This document shows positions 24,204 to 33,611 of a stretch of DNA of 64,000 nt, one piece after another. Each line of letters opens with the position of its first letter. Within the stretch, counting starts at the first letter, position 1. The stretch comes from an uncultured Sphingomonadaceae bacterium (GTDB taxonomy: Bacteria; Pseudomonadota; Alphaproteobacteria; Sphingomonadales; Sphingomonadaceae): the NCBI GenBank assembly GCA_947493215.1, contig CANLQE010000001.1, positions 620,001 through 684,000 on the forward strand, in the 5' to 3' direction. Made by a program: the position numbers and the translations under genes. Below the pieces are notes generated by a model that saw nothing but the letters and a program-made list of their open reading frames with translations, had not been told where the DNA came from and searched no databases.

Positions 24204-25148
24204 TTGCCCTGTTTACTAATGCGAGCGGCAACGCTGATTTTTCTTGTCTTGTCAATTATTCGGCCAGCAAATGCAGACGACGGCGGGATAACCATCCTTT
24301 ACGACGCCTTTGGAAATAATGCCGAGATGAAGCATGACTGGGGATTTGCCGCTCTCATAGAATATCGCGGTCAGCAGATCCTGTTCGATACAGGAAATGA
24401 TCCTGCAACGCTTGAGCGAAACCTGAAAACTCTCGCGATCGAGCTGAAGGATATTGATTTTGCTGTTATATCTCACCGTCATGGTGATCATACCGGCGGA
24501 TTGAGCCATCTCCTTGCAGTCAACCCTGACGTTCAAATTTACACGCCGAAAGAAAACTTTGGAGTGTTTGGAATGACGTTGCCCGGGTCGTTTTACGAGC
24601 GGGACGCATCATTGCCAGAAAGCATGCGATATTTTGGCGGAAATGCACCTTCAACTATCCAGTCTGGAAGCGCGTGGCCCAAAGGAAATTTTGCCTGGAT
24701 ATCTGAGAATACCGAGATTGCTCCAGGAATCCATCTTGTTATCGAACGCGGCGAGTGGGGTGTCGATCTAGATGTGATGGAACTATCGCTTGCAATCGAA
24801 ACCGCAGATGGATTGGTCATAGTAGCTGGCTGCAGCCATCCAACCGTAGAGAAAATTGTTTCTGCGGCGAAGGAAGTAACGGACAAGCCCATTCACTTGA
24901 TCGTCGGTGGATTACATCTGCTCCCGGCAGGACGTGAGGAAATATATCGGGTTGCCGTCGCATTGAAGGACACGTGGAATGTCCGACACATCGCTCCGGG
25001 ACATTGCACCGGTGAACCAGCCTTCGCTATTTTGCGCGAGACCTTTGCCGATAACTATCTGAGCGCCGGCGTCGGTGAGAGGATCAAACTCAGCGGCCTT
25101 CCCCGCCATGACACATTGCCTGTTAGTCCAAGTACAAAAGAAAATTGA
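24204..25148 (+). CDS. exported metallo-beta-lactamase-fold hydrolase
   Basis: 314 residues if started at TTG 24204, which has AAGGAG seven bases upstream; ATG at 24219 is the alternative. The N-terminus LLMRAATLIFLVLSIIRPANA is a signal peptide. The metal motif HxHxDH is intact (His91, His93, Asp95, His96 in SHRHGDHTGG), with later ligands in GCSHPTVEK and GGLHLL and the final GHCTGEPA. This pattern matches the branch of the MBL fold that includes the methanopterin-linked dihydropteroate-synthase-like proteins. Location would be periplasmic. It follows three DsrE-fold genes by 99 bp; MBL-fold sulfur dioxygenases often accompany sulfur-relay proteins, but this sequence is not of the ETHE1 type. 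Confidence 0.85.
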   Translation: MPCLLMRAATLIFLVLSIIRPANADDGGITILYDAFGNNAEMKHDWGFAALIEYRGQQILFDTGNDPATLERNLKTLAIELKDIDFAVISHRHGDHTGGLSHLLAVNPDVQIYTPKENFGVFGMTLPGSFYERDASLPESMRYFGGNAPSTIQSGSAWPKGNFAWISENTEIAPGIHLVIERGEWGVDLDVMELSLAIETADGLVIVAGCSHPTVEKIVSAAKEVTDKPIHLIVGGLHLLPAGREEIYRVAVALKDTWNVRHIAPGHCTGEPAFAILRETFADNYLSAGVGERIKLSGLPRHDTLPVSPSTKEN

Positions 25149-25159
25149 AGGGTGGTCTT

Positions 25160-26059
25160 ATGCTGAGAAGCTTTGGTGAGCATTTGGATAAAAGGCGATG
25201 GCGAGAGCGAATTGAAACGGCTCGGTTCGGCGCGCCCGCCCATACTGTCACTGATATTAAATTTTACGAAGATGATCGTTGCTTGATCCGATATCGTAAG
25301 CGGGGCCAAGGTAAAGCGATTGTATTTATGTGTGACGCACCAGCAACATTAGAGTTATATGATCCGCTATTCGATGCTCTCGACGATCAGCTCACTGTCA
25401 TCGCGTTTGAGGTGCCCGGCAACGGTTTTTCGGTCCCTAAACCAGATTACAGCTTCAAATTTAACCTTACCAATGATGCTATCGCGCGGTTTCTTGGCAG
25501 CGTTGCCGGAGAAGGCGCTATTCTGGCATTCTCTTGTGGTGGCGCTTATGCGGCAATCGATATAGCGGCGAGATATCCTCAATATTGCGACCGATTGGTC
25601 GTGATACAGGCTCCATCCTGGGAGGAGGAGATGAAGTGGAAGGTCAGGCGAGATCCAAGCGGGGTAATCTCCTTGCCGATCATAGGGCAACTCCTTTTCC
25701 CTCGAATGATGGTCTCGCGCGCACCGCAATGGTATGATTTGTGTGTTGGAGATCGAAACCAAATTGATCGGTTCTGCAGTTGTACTTCCGCTGCGTTCGA
25801 TCACGGTTCCCGATTTTCTCTGGCATCCATGTTTCAATCTTATCTCGCGGGAGACATGGTTCCATTTGGACAGCCGGAACAGCCTACTCTTGCGCTTTGG
25901 GGGGCCTTAGACGGATCGCATGGCGAAACCGACAAATTTTCGTCTCAAAAACTCGCCAAAAACACCACTGTAAAAATATTGCAAAACGTCGGGCACTTTC
26001 CAGAACTGGAAAACCCTGGGCAATTTCGGCAACTGATAATGTCTTGGTCAGGGAATTGA
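25160..26059 (+). CDS. alpha/beta fold hydrolase
   Basis: About 299 residues from ATG at 25160. The elbow is LAFSCGGAYA with Ser125 as nucleophile and Cys next to it; FEVPGNGFSVP is the canonical post-strand-4 loop, LALWGALDGSHGETD carries the likely acid, and NVGHFPELENP the catalytic His. It is a general alpha/beta hydrolase; the substrate cannot be assigned. It begins 11 bp after the MBL gene, so it is co-transcribed with the thioesterase-DsrE operon. Confidence 0.82.
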   Translation: MLRSFGEHLDKRRWRERIETARFGAPAHTVTDIKFYEDDRCLIRYRKRGQGKAIVFMCDAPATLELYDPLFDALDDQLTVIAFEVPGNGFSVPKPDYSFKFNLTNDAIARFLGSVAGEGAILAFSCGGAYAAIDIAARYPQYCDRLVVIQAPSWEEEMKWKVRRDPSGVISLPIIGQLLFPRMMVSRAPQWYDLCVGDRNQIDRFCSCTSAAFDHGSRFSLASMFQSYLAGDMVPFGQPEQPTLALWGALDGSHGETDKFSSQKLAKNTTVKILQNVGHFPELENPGQFRQLIMSWSGN

Positions 26060-26100
26060 ACAGCAGTTTTCATCGATTTGAAGCATGTCGGGAAGGCAGC

Positions 26101-26271
26101 TTGAACATATTGAAACTGGAGATGTCAGGTTTTGCAGCCATTTTCCTTTTTCCGCTCATCCGGCCCATCATGATCCGAGCGATCGCCCAAGAGAACGCAG
26201 GATTGAAGCACTACAGCGAAGCCAGAAATCTGTTAGGCAAAAGAAACCCGGACGAATTAGATAAAGTCTGA
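26101..26271 (+). CDS. short unassigned ORF, possibly a C-terminal gene remnant
   Basis: About 56 codons (TTG start at 26101, or internal ATG at 26122) ending at 26271. The translation contains SGFAAIFLFPLIRPIMIRAI and EARNLLGKRNPDELDKV: an amphipathic or hydrophobic stretch, then a charged tail. It resembles the end of a soluble lipid-binding protein such as an SRPBCC member rather than a complete gene. No clear ribosome site. It sits in the 336-bp gap between the alpha/beta hydrolase and the DUF4345 gene, where I see nothing else. Confidence 0.25.
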   Translation: MNILKLEMSGFAAIFLFPLIRPIMIRAIAQENAGLKHYSEARNLLGKRNPDELDKV

Positions 26272-26396
26272 GGTTTAAATTCAAATGATGTCAATCACTG
26301 CAGATTGGTGTTCAGACAGACCTTCATTGCTCCACCGCGAAGTCTCATTCCGAAAGCCGTCGTTAGAAAATGATATTCTTGAAGGGAAAGTCAAAA

Positions 26397-26858
26397 ATGG
26401 AAAATCCACCACGTGTTGCAACCATGGTTTTTCGGGTTGCTTTGACCTCACTGGGTATAGCAGCCGTTATTATCGGAACTTCGATGTTTTTGATGGGTCC
26501 AACTGTAACAGCTGAGGCTAGCAATTGGCTGCTCAGCTTGGTCGCAGGAACCGGAGAACCCGTCAGCGGTTTGCAATCGGCCAATGCGGATTCAGAACTC
26601 AGATTCTATTCTGTCTTGTGGATCGCGTTTGGCGTTATCACAATCGCTGCAGCACGAGACCCGTTCAAGTATCATCATCGAATAACCATTCTGCTCCTAG
26701 TATTTTTCTTGGGTGGAGTGGGGCGTGTAATCGCTTTTTTTCAGTCGGGCGAACCGCATTTTTTGTTCATCGTTTTAATGATTTTTGAACTTGCACTGCC
26801 GCCAACTTTCATAGTTTTTTGGCGAATTGTGAAATCCCGCGTAGCAGAGCATGTTTAG
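26397..26858 (+). CDS. DUF4345 family membrane protein
   Basis: 153 residues from ATG at 26397 (GAAGGGA ten bases upstream). Four hydrophobic segments can be seen: VFRVALTSLGIAAVIIGTSM, FYSVLWIAFGVITIAA, ITILLLVFFLGGVGRVIAFF and FLFIVLMIFELALPPTFIVF. The conserved DSELRFYSVLW and FFLGGVGRVIAF blocks are those of DUF4345, a small inner-membrane family of unknown function. It is the last gene of the operon direction starting at 22123, 540 bp after the hydrolase start of the previous unit's end region, so co-transcription is uncertain. Confidence 0.8.
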   Translation: MENPPRVATMVFRVALTSLGIAAVIIGTSMFLMGPTVTAEASNWLLSLVAGTGEPVSGLQSANADSELRFYSVLWIAFGVITIAAARDPFKYHHRITILLLVFFLGGVGRVIAFFQSGEPHFLFIVLMIFELALPPTFIVFWRIVKSRVAEHV

Positions 26859-26965
26859 TTCATTCGCGCATTTCTGCTTGTGCACCAACAAGTCTGCGAG
26901 TGGTATCATGCGCAATTTGTTATGATGCGTAGTCTATTTTACCTGCGCATAGGAAAACTGTCCCG

Positions 26966-26995
26966 CAGGTCCGCTTTGGGATATTGCGGACAATT
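26966..26995. repeat. intergenic hairpin repeat, copy C (short)
   Basis: GGTCCGCTTTGGGATATTGCGGACAA forms a partial copy of the family hairpin with a degraded right arm. It lies in the 163-bp gap before the GNAT gene. Confidence 0.6.
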
Positions 26996-27021
26996 GCGCT
27001 GTCATTATTTATACAAGCGGA

Positions 27022-27477
27022 ATGACCATGATTCTCCGTCCGCCAAACAAAACCGAGTTGTCAGAAGTATCCGAATTGTGCCTTCGATCCAAAGCCTATT
27101 GGGGCTATGACGAGGCGTTCATGATATCCTGTCGGGACGAGCTTACGCTCACGGAAGCAGATTTGTGTAACGACAAGGTCGCCGTGGCGGAAGATCGAAT
27201 AGGTTTGGCGGGTGTTGTGCAAGTTTCGAATGATCAGACCGGATGCTACTTGGAGAAACTTTTTGTTGATACCGATCGGATTGGTCAGGGTGTTGGTAAG
27301 ATATTGTACGAATGGTCCATATCAGCGGCACGCGAGTTTGGTGCAAAAGAACTAATCGTAGAAGCTGATCCGGACGCTGCTCCCTTTTATGAACGGATGG
27401 GGTGCCAGAGAAAAGGCCAAGCCAATTCTGGCTCGATCCAAGGCAGGATCCTACCGCGATACGTTCACATATTGTGA
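27022..27477 (+). CDS. GNAT family N-acetyltransferase
   Basis: A 151-residue GNAT protein. Motif A, the acetyl-CoA pyrophosphate loop, reads LFVDTDRIGQGVGKILYEW (R/Q-x-x-G-x-G/A pattern as RIGQGVGK), preceded by YLEKLFV and followed by ELIVEADPDAAPFYERMGCQRKG, the usual motif B with Y-x-x-x-G. It acetylates a small molecule or protein amine; the acceptor is unknown. It is flanked on both sides by copies of the intergenic repeat and appears to be a single-gene unit. Confidence 0.88.
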   Translation: MTMILRPPNKTELSEVSELCLRSKAYWGYDEAFMISCRDELTLTEADLCNDKVAVAEDRIGLAGVVQVSNDQTGCYLEKLFVDTDRIGQGVGKILYEWSISAAREFGAKELIVEADPDAAPFYERMGCQRKGQANSGSIQGRILPRYVHIL

Positions 27478-27533
27478 AGTGTAGGGTTTGATCGAACAAA
27501 TTGTCCGATGATGGGTTTCACCAATTCATTCTT

Positions 27534-27604
27534 CTAATGTCCGCTTTCGTGACAAAGCAGCCACAACGCTAGTGTTAGCCATGGGCGCAAAAGCGGACAT
27601 TAAA
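27534..27604. repeat. intergenic double-hairpin repeat, copy D
   Basis: A full-length copy (about 71 bp): CTAATGTCCGCTTTCGTGAC at the left, linker with ACAACGCTAGTGTTAG, and GGGCGCAAAAGCGGACATTA at the right. The outer ends are complementary, so the whole unit can also fold into one long cruciform. It lies between the convergent GNAT and autotransporter genes. Confidence 0.85.
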
Positions 27605-27707
27605 TAAACACCGTTTTCTATTCACAATAATTTAGTTCTGCGGAATTACCCTAGATCATTCATCTTGCGTCATTTCGCTGCCCATGACCGGCTCCCACCG
27701 ATGCAAA

Positions 27708-30700
27708 TTAGAACCTCTTACCGACTTTGAGCAACCCACCAAAGCCTTCCAGGTCGCCGAACTCGAGATAGCCATTGACTGAAGCGGTCCAACCGTTGCC
27801 GAGATTTTGATCCAGACCGGTTTCGAACAGATATTGATCCCTGATGCTTTTGCCTGTCGTGTTAAACGGCTGCGCGCCGGTGCCACCTGCAACAAAGCGC
27901 GAGGTCAGCAGCGACTGCGTATCATCGCTATGATGAACCCCCGAAACGCCGACCTTGATCGCCGTGTTGTAGTTGAGGCGTTGCTCCAGCATCAGTCCGT
28001 AACCAAAGGTGAAGCGATCAAAATTGCCGCTTTGCGTTGCCAGAGCCGTTGCCCCATTGCCGAGCGTCAGGGCATCTTGGGAGGTTTTGTTATAGCCAAC
28101 CATCAGATGCGGTTTGATAGCCCAAACTTTGTCGCCGATACCATCCAGCGTCAGGCGGCTGAAAATGCTGAGGCTGTCTATATCAGCTTTGCCATTTTGT
28201 TGAACGGCAAGCCCGATGGCGGGTATCGCGATATTCATGGTGGTGTCGTTGGAACCGAAAGCCGCGGTGATCGCATTGTCCAAATGCGCCTGCAATCCCT
28301 TGTTACTTTGGTTGAGGTCGATGGCCGCGCTAGCACCCAGACGAAATAGGTCGGTCTGGACCCGGTCCCCGCCGGTTGCATCTTCGATCGTATCAAGCTC
28401 GGCGTAGCCGACTGCGACACCGAAGGAAATCGGTCCCGCCTCTATGTTCGAAATACCACTCACAACCTCAAACCCGTCTGTGTCAAAGCTTAAATTGGTC
28501 AAGTCACCGCTTTGTTCGTAATTGGTATATTGGATGGAACCCCAGATATGCGGGCCATCTGGTGATTTGTTCATGGCAACCGGCGTCAGCGATGCCGTTT
28601 CAACCGGGTCACTGCCGAAATCTGGTGCACTGCTGTTGAGCAATGTGCGCACAAACAGCATTTGCGAATTGCGGAACACTTCGATGCCGCCATTCACTAT
28701 TTCAGGCTGCAACTCGTCAAGGGCATTGCCCAGAGTGTTGGCGTTGCCGATCGAGCCAATAGCCAGGGCGATATCTTCCAAACCGCCCGAGAGGCCTCCT
28801 ACCCGCAACTGGCTGACAAGGCTGTTTGCAACGGCAATCTGGTTAGTCGTTAGCCCGGCGATATCGGTCGCGGCCGTAAAGCTAGTGCTAAGTTTGACGT
28901 CGTTATTGACCCGATCCAACTGCACTATCTGCGATACGAGCAAGCCGTCTGTTGCGAGGCCGGAAACCGAACTAAAATTGCCGAACAAACCTGTGCCGCC
29001 ATCAATAAGCGTCCTGTCTTCCTTGATGAATGCACTCTGGTTGACCACCAAAGCGCCATCCAGTGTGACATCGCCCGATACGATGATCTGATCGAGACTG
29101 GTGCCGTTCACTACATCCAGGGTCAAGGTACCGCCCGCGCTTTGAGTCAAATTGCCGTTGATGTTCAAAGTGCCAAGGCCGCCCGCATTAATGCCAAGAT
29201 TACCCATATTGTTCAGATTGCCGTTGATGGTCGCACCATCAGCAACCAACAAACCACCACCGGTTGCAATATTAACATTGGTGGAACTCAAAGTGCCGAG
29301 AAGCATGGTATCACCAACATTAAAGTTGGTCGTGGTCAGCCCTTGATGGGTTCCACCAAGTGCATAACCGCCAACGTTAAAGTTAAAAGTCTCGAACTCA
29401 TCAATAGCATCGGTTGCGTCACCGCTATTGGTGATCAGACCGCCGCCGACAAAGTTGAGCGTATCGCTATCATCCCCGCCGCGCAGCATGCCCATAGTGC
29501 CGCCATCGAGGTTCAGCGTGTCCGCGCCCGCGCCAAGCATGACAGCTCCGTTGACCGACGAGCCATCTGCCAAGGTCACGACATCGTTGCCCTCAAAGGT
29601 CATGATTGCGCCATTAACGCTACCCAATATGTTGAGAATATCATTGGAAGTCGCACTGCCGCCACTCGCCATAGTGGCAATACCGACGGTGCTGCCGCTC
29701 ACGGTGCTGCCAGCGGCTACATCCAATTGCGTGCCATTTTGCGAAACGGAAACGATACCATTGTCACCGCCACTGACATCGCCAGCGACCGAAATCTGAA
29801 CGGCGCTGCCGTCAGCGCGTGCATCAATGCCGGTCGTCCCACCGGTCACATCGGCCGCGGTAACAGCAACAACTCCCGCGCCTCGATCGCGCGCAAATAT
29901 CCCGTACTCGTCGCCAGTGACCATACCAGCGCGGCTATCAACCGTGACACTACCGCCGATGGATTCAGCAAATATGCCAGTAAAGCCCCCGGTGACGTTA
30001 GCGGAGGTGACGCTGACCGCACTTGGGCCAGAATTTCGTGCATTTATGCCATAGCTGCCGCCCGTAACTGTGCCAGCGCTGCTGTCCACCGTGATACCGC
30101 CGACAGTAGAGTAGGCAAAAATGCCATCGGCGTATGTTCCGGTCACATCGGTTGTAGCGATACTGATCGATCCCGTTCCACGTTCAAAAACGTATACTCC
30201 ACGATTAGCGCCAACAATCGATCCTGCGGCCGAATCTATGGTTACGCTACCCATGCTGCTATATCCGTTGCTGACGTCTATACCATTTCGTCCACTGGTT
30301 ACGTCGCTCACGGCAATCAAGATTGAACCGCTACCATCATTTTCGGCTACAATGGCGCTACCATAGGCCGTGATAGGCGCGACGCTGGTATCTATTGCGA
30401 TATTTCCGGACCCAGCGGCCGCTGTATCAATAGCGCGCGATGCGATGCCGGTCGCACTAACAGAACCCGTCACAATGACTGCGACATCACCATCTCTCGT
30501 TCGGGCGGAAATTCCTGTTGAGTTAAAGGCCGTAGTTATGACTTCATTTGCCAAAATACTGATGTCAGAACTATAAAATCCTGCGGCAATTCCGCGCGAA
30601 CTACGCTCTGATGTTGATACCGTTCCCGTACTGGTAATATTTACACTCGATGCAGTACCATAGACGTTAATTCCAGACGAACCTGATCCAGCTGTGCTGA

Positions 30701-33350
30701 TATCGCCAACAGTAACCGTTAAATTACTCTCAGTGCTATTTGCAGATATTTTGATTCCGTCGGAATACTCGCCCGTGGTTTCTACCCTATTGGTGTCTAC
30801 TAGCACATCTCCAGTATCAGCGGTTGCGAAAACCCCTCCTGCAAATCGCCCCGTAGAGTTCACGAGCCCGCTGGTCGTTATACTGATATCGCCATTGCCA
30901 TTTTGGATTCGGGCATTGATTGCAAAAATATCAGGATTGTTAGTGCCGGAACTCGAAACATTATTCGCGCTGATTACAATATTGCCATCCGACGACCTTG
31001 CAAATATTCCGTTGCCATTAACACTGGTCACGTTGCCGATGGCGGCAACACTGCCAATATTTATTGATCCGTTAGCTGTCGCATAAATCCCGTCACCGCT
31101 ATTGACGAACAAACCGCCTACCATTCTAGGCATAGAACCGGCCCCGGTGATCCCACCGACCAGCCCGCTACCTTGGATTGAAATATTTCCAGCTCCTGCC
31201 TGGGTAAGGACACCAAAGCCGCCAGATCCGGTTATCGTATCAATATTCGCAATCGTAATGTCACCACCGTTCGAAACGGCATCGATACCGTCACCCGCCT
31301 GGCCGGTCACGCTGTCGAGATTCTGGACAAGGATGTCCGCGCCCATGGTGTCGATGTCTAGGCCATCGGTTCCGCCGGTCACATTGCCCGACATGCCCTG
31401 TACGGTGATATGGCCCGTCGCGCCGGCGGAGTAAGAGAAAATCCCCGCACCGGTTGTGCCGGTCACATCCGCTGTCGAACCAAGTGTGATTGTTGTCGTA
31501 CCATCTACTGCGCGTGTATCTATACCGTCATAGACACCCAAAACATCATCAACCGTCAGCGTTATCGCACCTGCGCCATAAGTTATCGCATATATGCCAG
31601 CGTAACCGCCCGTAACCGTCCCAGCGCTGCTGTCCACGGTTATAGCGCCGCCATTGGAACTGGCATATATGCCATCGAAGCTTGTCCCGGTCGCATCCGC
31701 GGACGTGATACTGATCGCATCTGCACCATTAGTTATCGCATATATGCCATTATCACCGCCCGTAACCGTCCCAGCGCTGCTGTCCACGGTTATAGCCCCA
31801 TCAACGGAACGGGCATCTATGCCAGCAGAGGCCGCCCCGGTCACATCAGCAGAGATGATGCTGATCGCACCTGCACCATATTCTCGCGTAACTATGCCAA
31901 AATCGCCGCCTGTAACCGTGCCAGCGCTGCTATCCAACGTGATACCGCCATTAGTGGTTTGGGCCAATATGCCAATCGTATTGTCGCTGGTGACATTACC
32001 GATAGCCGTGGTGCCGCCGATATTGATAGCACCGGCGGTGGAGAAGGCGACAAGGCCACTGCCATTGGCGTTCGATAAAATTGATGCACCGATGGTGATA
32101 TTGCCAACCGCACCTGTACCGGTAATCCCGCCGACAAGGCCGCTGTCCTGAATAGAAATGTTACCCGCACCGGCGTTGGCAAATATGCCATTGCCGCCGG
32201 TGCCGAGGATCGTATCCACGCCCGTGATCGTAATATCACCGCCAGCCGAAACCGCATCAATACCGTCGCCTGCATTGCCGGTAATGCTGGCAAGATCATC
32301 GACAAGGATATCCGCGCCCATGGTGTCGATGTCTAGACCGTCGGTCCCGCCAGTTACAGTGGCACCAGCCATACCTTGGACAGTGATATTTGCGGGTGCA
32401 AAGTTAGAGCTGGCGCGAATGCCCTGTGCCGCTGTACCGGTTACATTCGCTCCAGAACCCAGCGTGATCGTGGTGATGCCAGCAGGCGTATTTGTATTAA
32501 TCCCGACATTGCCTCCGGTCACATCGGCTGCAGTCACGTTGACGGCGAAAGCGCCACTAACCGCATTAATTCCGATGTTCCCGCCCATAACGGTGCCGGC
32601 ACTGCTATCCACCGTTGCGGAGCCGTAACTATCAAAGACCCAAATAGCTGTGCCACTCGTGGCCGTCACATCAGCCGTCGTAATATCGGCGATGCCGGTT
32701 GCGTGAATGCCAAAGGTCTCGCCTTGAACACTGCCGGCGCTGCTATCCACCGTGACGCTGCCGTCATAGCTAGCATAAGCACTGATGCCAGCATCACTCA
32801 TACCAGTCACATCAGCGGTGGTAATATTGATGTCGGCACTAGAAAATAGTCCTGATGCGACAATGCCACTACTTCCGCCGGTAATGGTACCTTCACTCAC
32901 AATCGTTAGGTCTGCCACGCCCCCTGTAACCCGGATATCAACACCATCGGAAGAACCCGTAACGCTCGATCCTGTGTTGACGATATTCAGCGTCTGTCCG
33001 TTGTTGCCGGACATATTGATACCATCACCAGCCGCTTCATTTACGGAGGTCGGGGTCGCTGCATCACCGACAATGACAGTCAGATCATCAACCGTTGTCG
33101 CGATGCCATCAATGACTGTCGGCGCAGGGGCTATGCAGACAATTGTTCCACCGGTTATCGCGGTGGTCGGCGTACATTCCGCCGGAACCGCTTGTGCGCT
33201 GGCACCGGTCGCCATGGATATCGAAAGAACACTAGCAGAGGCCGTGGCGAGCAATGCTCGCGCTATGCCATGTTTATTCGGGTTCGCGATGTCTTTCGCG
33301 CGCGCGAAAACAGCCCCGCCCAACGGCGCATTACCGTGCAATATTGTCAT
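27708..33350 (-). CDS. large autotransporter (type Va) with repetitive beta-helical passenger
   Basis: 1880 residues. An extended signal region (MTILHGNAPLGGAVFARAKD, then a hydrophobic stretch ending GASAQA) leads to a passenger of some 1300 residues made of short glycine/aspartate/serine-rich repeats: TVDSSAGTVTGG, GIYA and SITSADVTG recur about every 45-50 residues, the look of a right-handed beta-helix. From about residue 1350 the repeats change (DTLNLDGGTMGMLRGGDDSD, LTLDVVNGTSLDQIIVSGDV), and the last 270 residues (from GPHIWGSIQYTNYE) form the autotransporter barrel ending in KVGKRF with terminal Phe. It should be displayed on or released from the cell surface, with a role in adhesion or aggregation inferred from the family. 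Antisense frames over the gene are long but are shadows of the low-complexity composition. Confidence 0.9.
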   Translation of the reverse strand: MTILHGNAPLGGAVFARAKDIANPNKHGIARALLATASASVLSISMATGASAQAVPAECTPTTAITGGTIVCIAPAPTVIDGIATTVDDLTVIVGDAATPTSVNEAAGDGINMSGNNGQTLNIVNTGSSVTGSSDGVDIRVTGGVADLTIVSEGTITGGSSGIVASGLFSSADINITTADVTGMSDAGISAYASYDGSVTVDSSAGSVQGETFGIHATGIADITTADVTATSGTAIWVFDSYGSATVDSSAGTVMGGNIGINAVSGAFAVNVTAADVTGGNVGINTNTPAGITTITLGSGANVTGTAAQGIRASSNFAPANITVQGMAGATVTGGTDGLDIDTMGADILVDDLASITGNAGDGIDAVSAGGDITITGVDTILGTGGNGIFANAGAGNISIQDSGLVGGITGTGAVGNITIGASILSNANGSGLVAFSTAGAINIGGTTAIGNVTSDNTIGILAQTTNGGITLDSSAGTVTGGDFGIVTREYGAGAISIISADVTGAASAGIDARSVDGAITVDSSAGTVTGGDNGIYAITNGADAISITSADATGTSFDGIYASSNGGAITVDSSAGTVTGGYAGIYAITYGAGAITLTVDDVLGVYDGIDTRAVDGTTTITLGSTADVTGTTGAGIFSYSAGATGHITVQGMSGNVTGGTDGLDIDTMGADILVQNLDSVTGQAGDGIDAVSNGGDITIANIDTITGSGGFGVLTQAGAGNISIQGSGLVGGITGAGSMPRMVGGLFVNSGDGIYATANGSINIGSVAAIGNVTSVNGNGIFARSSDGNIVISANNVSSSGTNNPDIFAINARIQNGNGDISITTSGLVNSTGRFAGGVFATADTGDVLVDTNRVETTGEYSDGIKISANSTESNLTVTVGDISTAGSGSSGINVYGTASSVNITSTGTVSTSERSSRGIAAGFYSSDISILANEVITTAFNSTGISARTRDGDVAVIVTGSVSATGIASRAIDTAAAGSGNIAIDTSVAPITAYGSAIVAENDGSGSILIAVSDVTSGRNGIDVSNGYSSMGSVTIDSAAGSIVGANRGVYVFERGTGSISIATTDVTGTYADGIFAYSTVGGITVDSSAGTVTGGSYGINARNSGPSAVSVTSANVTGGFTGIFAESIGGSVTVDSRAGMVTGDEYGIFARDRGAGVVAVTAADVTGGTTGIDARADGSAVQISVAGDVSGGDNGIVSVSQNGTQLDVAAGSTVSGSTVGIATMASGGSATSNDILNILGSVNGAIMTFEGNDVVTLADGSSVNGAVMLGAGADTLNLDGGTMGMLRGGDDSDTLNFVGGGLITNSGDATDAIDEFETFNFNVGGYALGGTHQGLTTTNFNVGDTMLLGTLSSTNVNIATGGGLLVADGATINGNLNNMGNLGINAGGLGTLNINGNLTQSAGGTLTLDVVNGTSLDQIIVSGDVTLDGALVVNQSAFIKEDRTLIDGGTGLFGNFSSVSGLATDGLLVSQIVQLDRVNNDVKLSTSFTAATDIAGLTTNQIAVANSLVSQLRVGGLSGGLEDIALAIGSIGNANTLGNALDELQPEIVNGGIEVFRNSQMLFVRTLLNSSAPDFGSDPVETASLTPVAMNKSPDGPHIWGSIQYTNYEQSGDLTNLSFDTDGFEVVSGISNIEAGPISFGVAVGYAELDTIEDATGGDRVQTDLFRLGASAAIDLNQSNKGLQAHLDNAITAAFGSNDTTMNIAIPAIGLAVQQNGKADIDSLSIFSRLTLDGIGDKVWAIKPHLMVGYNKTSQDALTLGNGATALATQSGNFDRFTFGYGLMLEQRLNYNTAIKVGVSGVHHSDDTQSLLTSRFVAGGTGAQPFNTTGKSIRDQYLFETGLDQNLGNGWTASVNGYLEFGDLEGFGGLLKVGKRF
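31130..32480 (-). repeat. internal duplication in the autotransporter passenger
   Basis: Two blocks in the passenger region, about 31130-31500 and 32105-32480, are near copies with a 975-bp offset. Both encode TGGTDGLDIDTMGADILV, then a GDGIDAVS...GGDITI segment and GAGNISIQ.SGLVGGITG. Shorter repeats coding for DSSAGTVTGG are found between and around them. Such repeats allow slippage or recombination and could change passenger length between strains. Confidence 0.8.
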
Positions 33351-33611
33351 GATATTATTTGGCCCCCACCAAGCGGGTCGACACCGGCAGAAGAATATCT
33401 CGCAGTGGTGAGCCGCAGCCTTATTAGCGCAGATATATATCTACTTGTCTAGGCAGTTAACTGACCGCGATGAAATAAATTATTGGAAAATAAATATTTT
33501 CTGGCTTGCCGCGATCTCAAGGCCTATTTGACCCAAATGTGAAGCCATCACCCTGGCTTTAGATATGCGATTATAGTCTGGGCGATAAGATCAAAACTTG
33601 GAGCATTTAAC
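33351..33611. other. intergenic region upstream of divergent autotransporter and TIGR03032 genes
   Basis: A 261-bp gap that must hold both divergent promoters. It is AT-rich near 33470-33500 (AAATAAATTATTGGAAAATA). I see no clear operator, terminator or small gene. Confidence 0.4.

Noticed and set aside
25780-26271. 163-codon frame overlapping the alpha/beta hydrolase
   Set aside because: Most of it lies inside the hydrolase gene in another frame; only the last 56 codons are outside and were kept as a low-confidence ORF.
15000-26900. A secondary-metabolite biosynthetic cluster
   Set aside because: There is no polyketide synthase, NRPS or terpene synthase; the genes are catabolic or sulfur-relay types.
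29142-30326. Long plus-strand open frames opposite the autotransporter gene (up to 394 codons)
   Set aside because: They are shadows of the low-complexity glycine/aspartate repeats on the other strand; composition is repetitive and no family, ribosome site or stop/start logic supports them.
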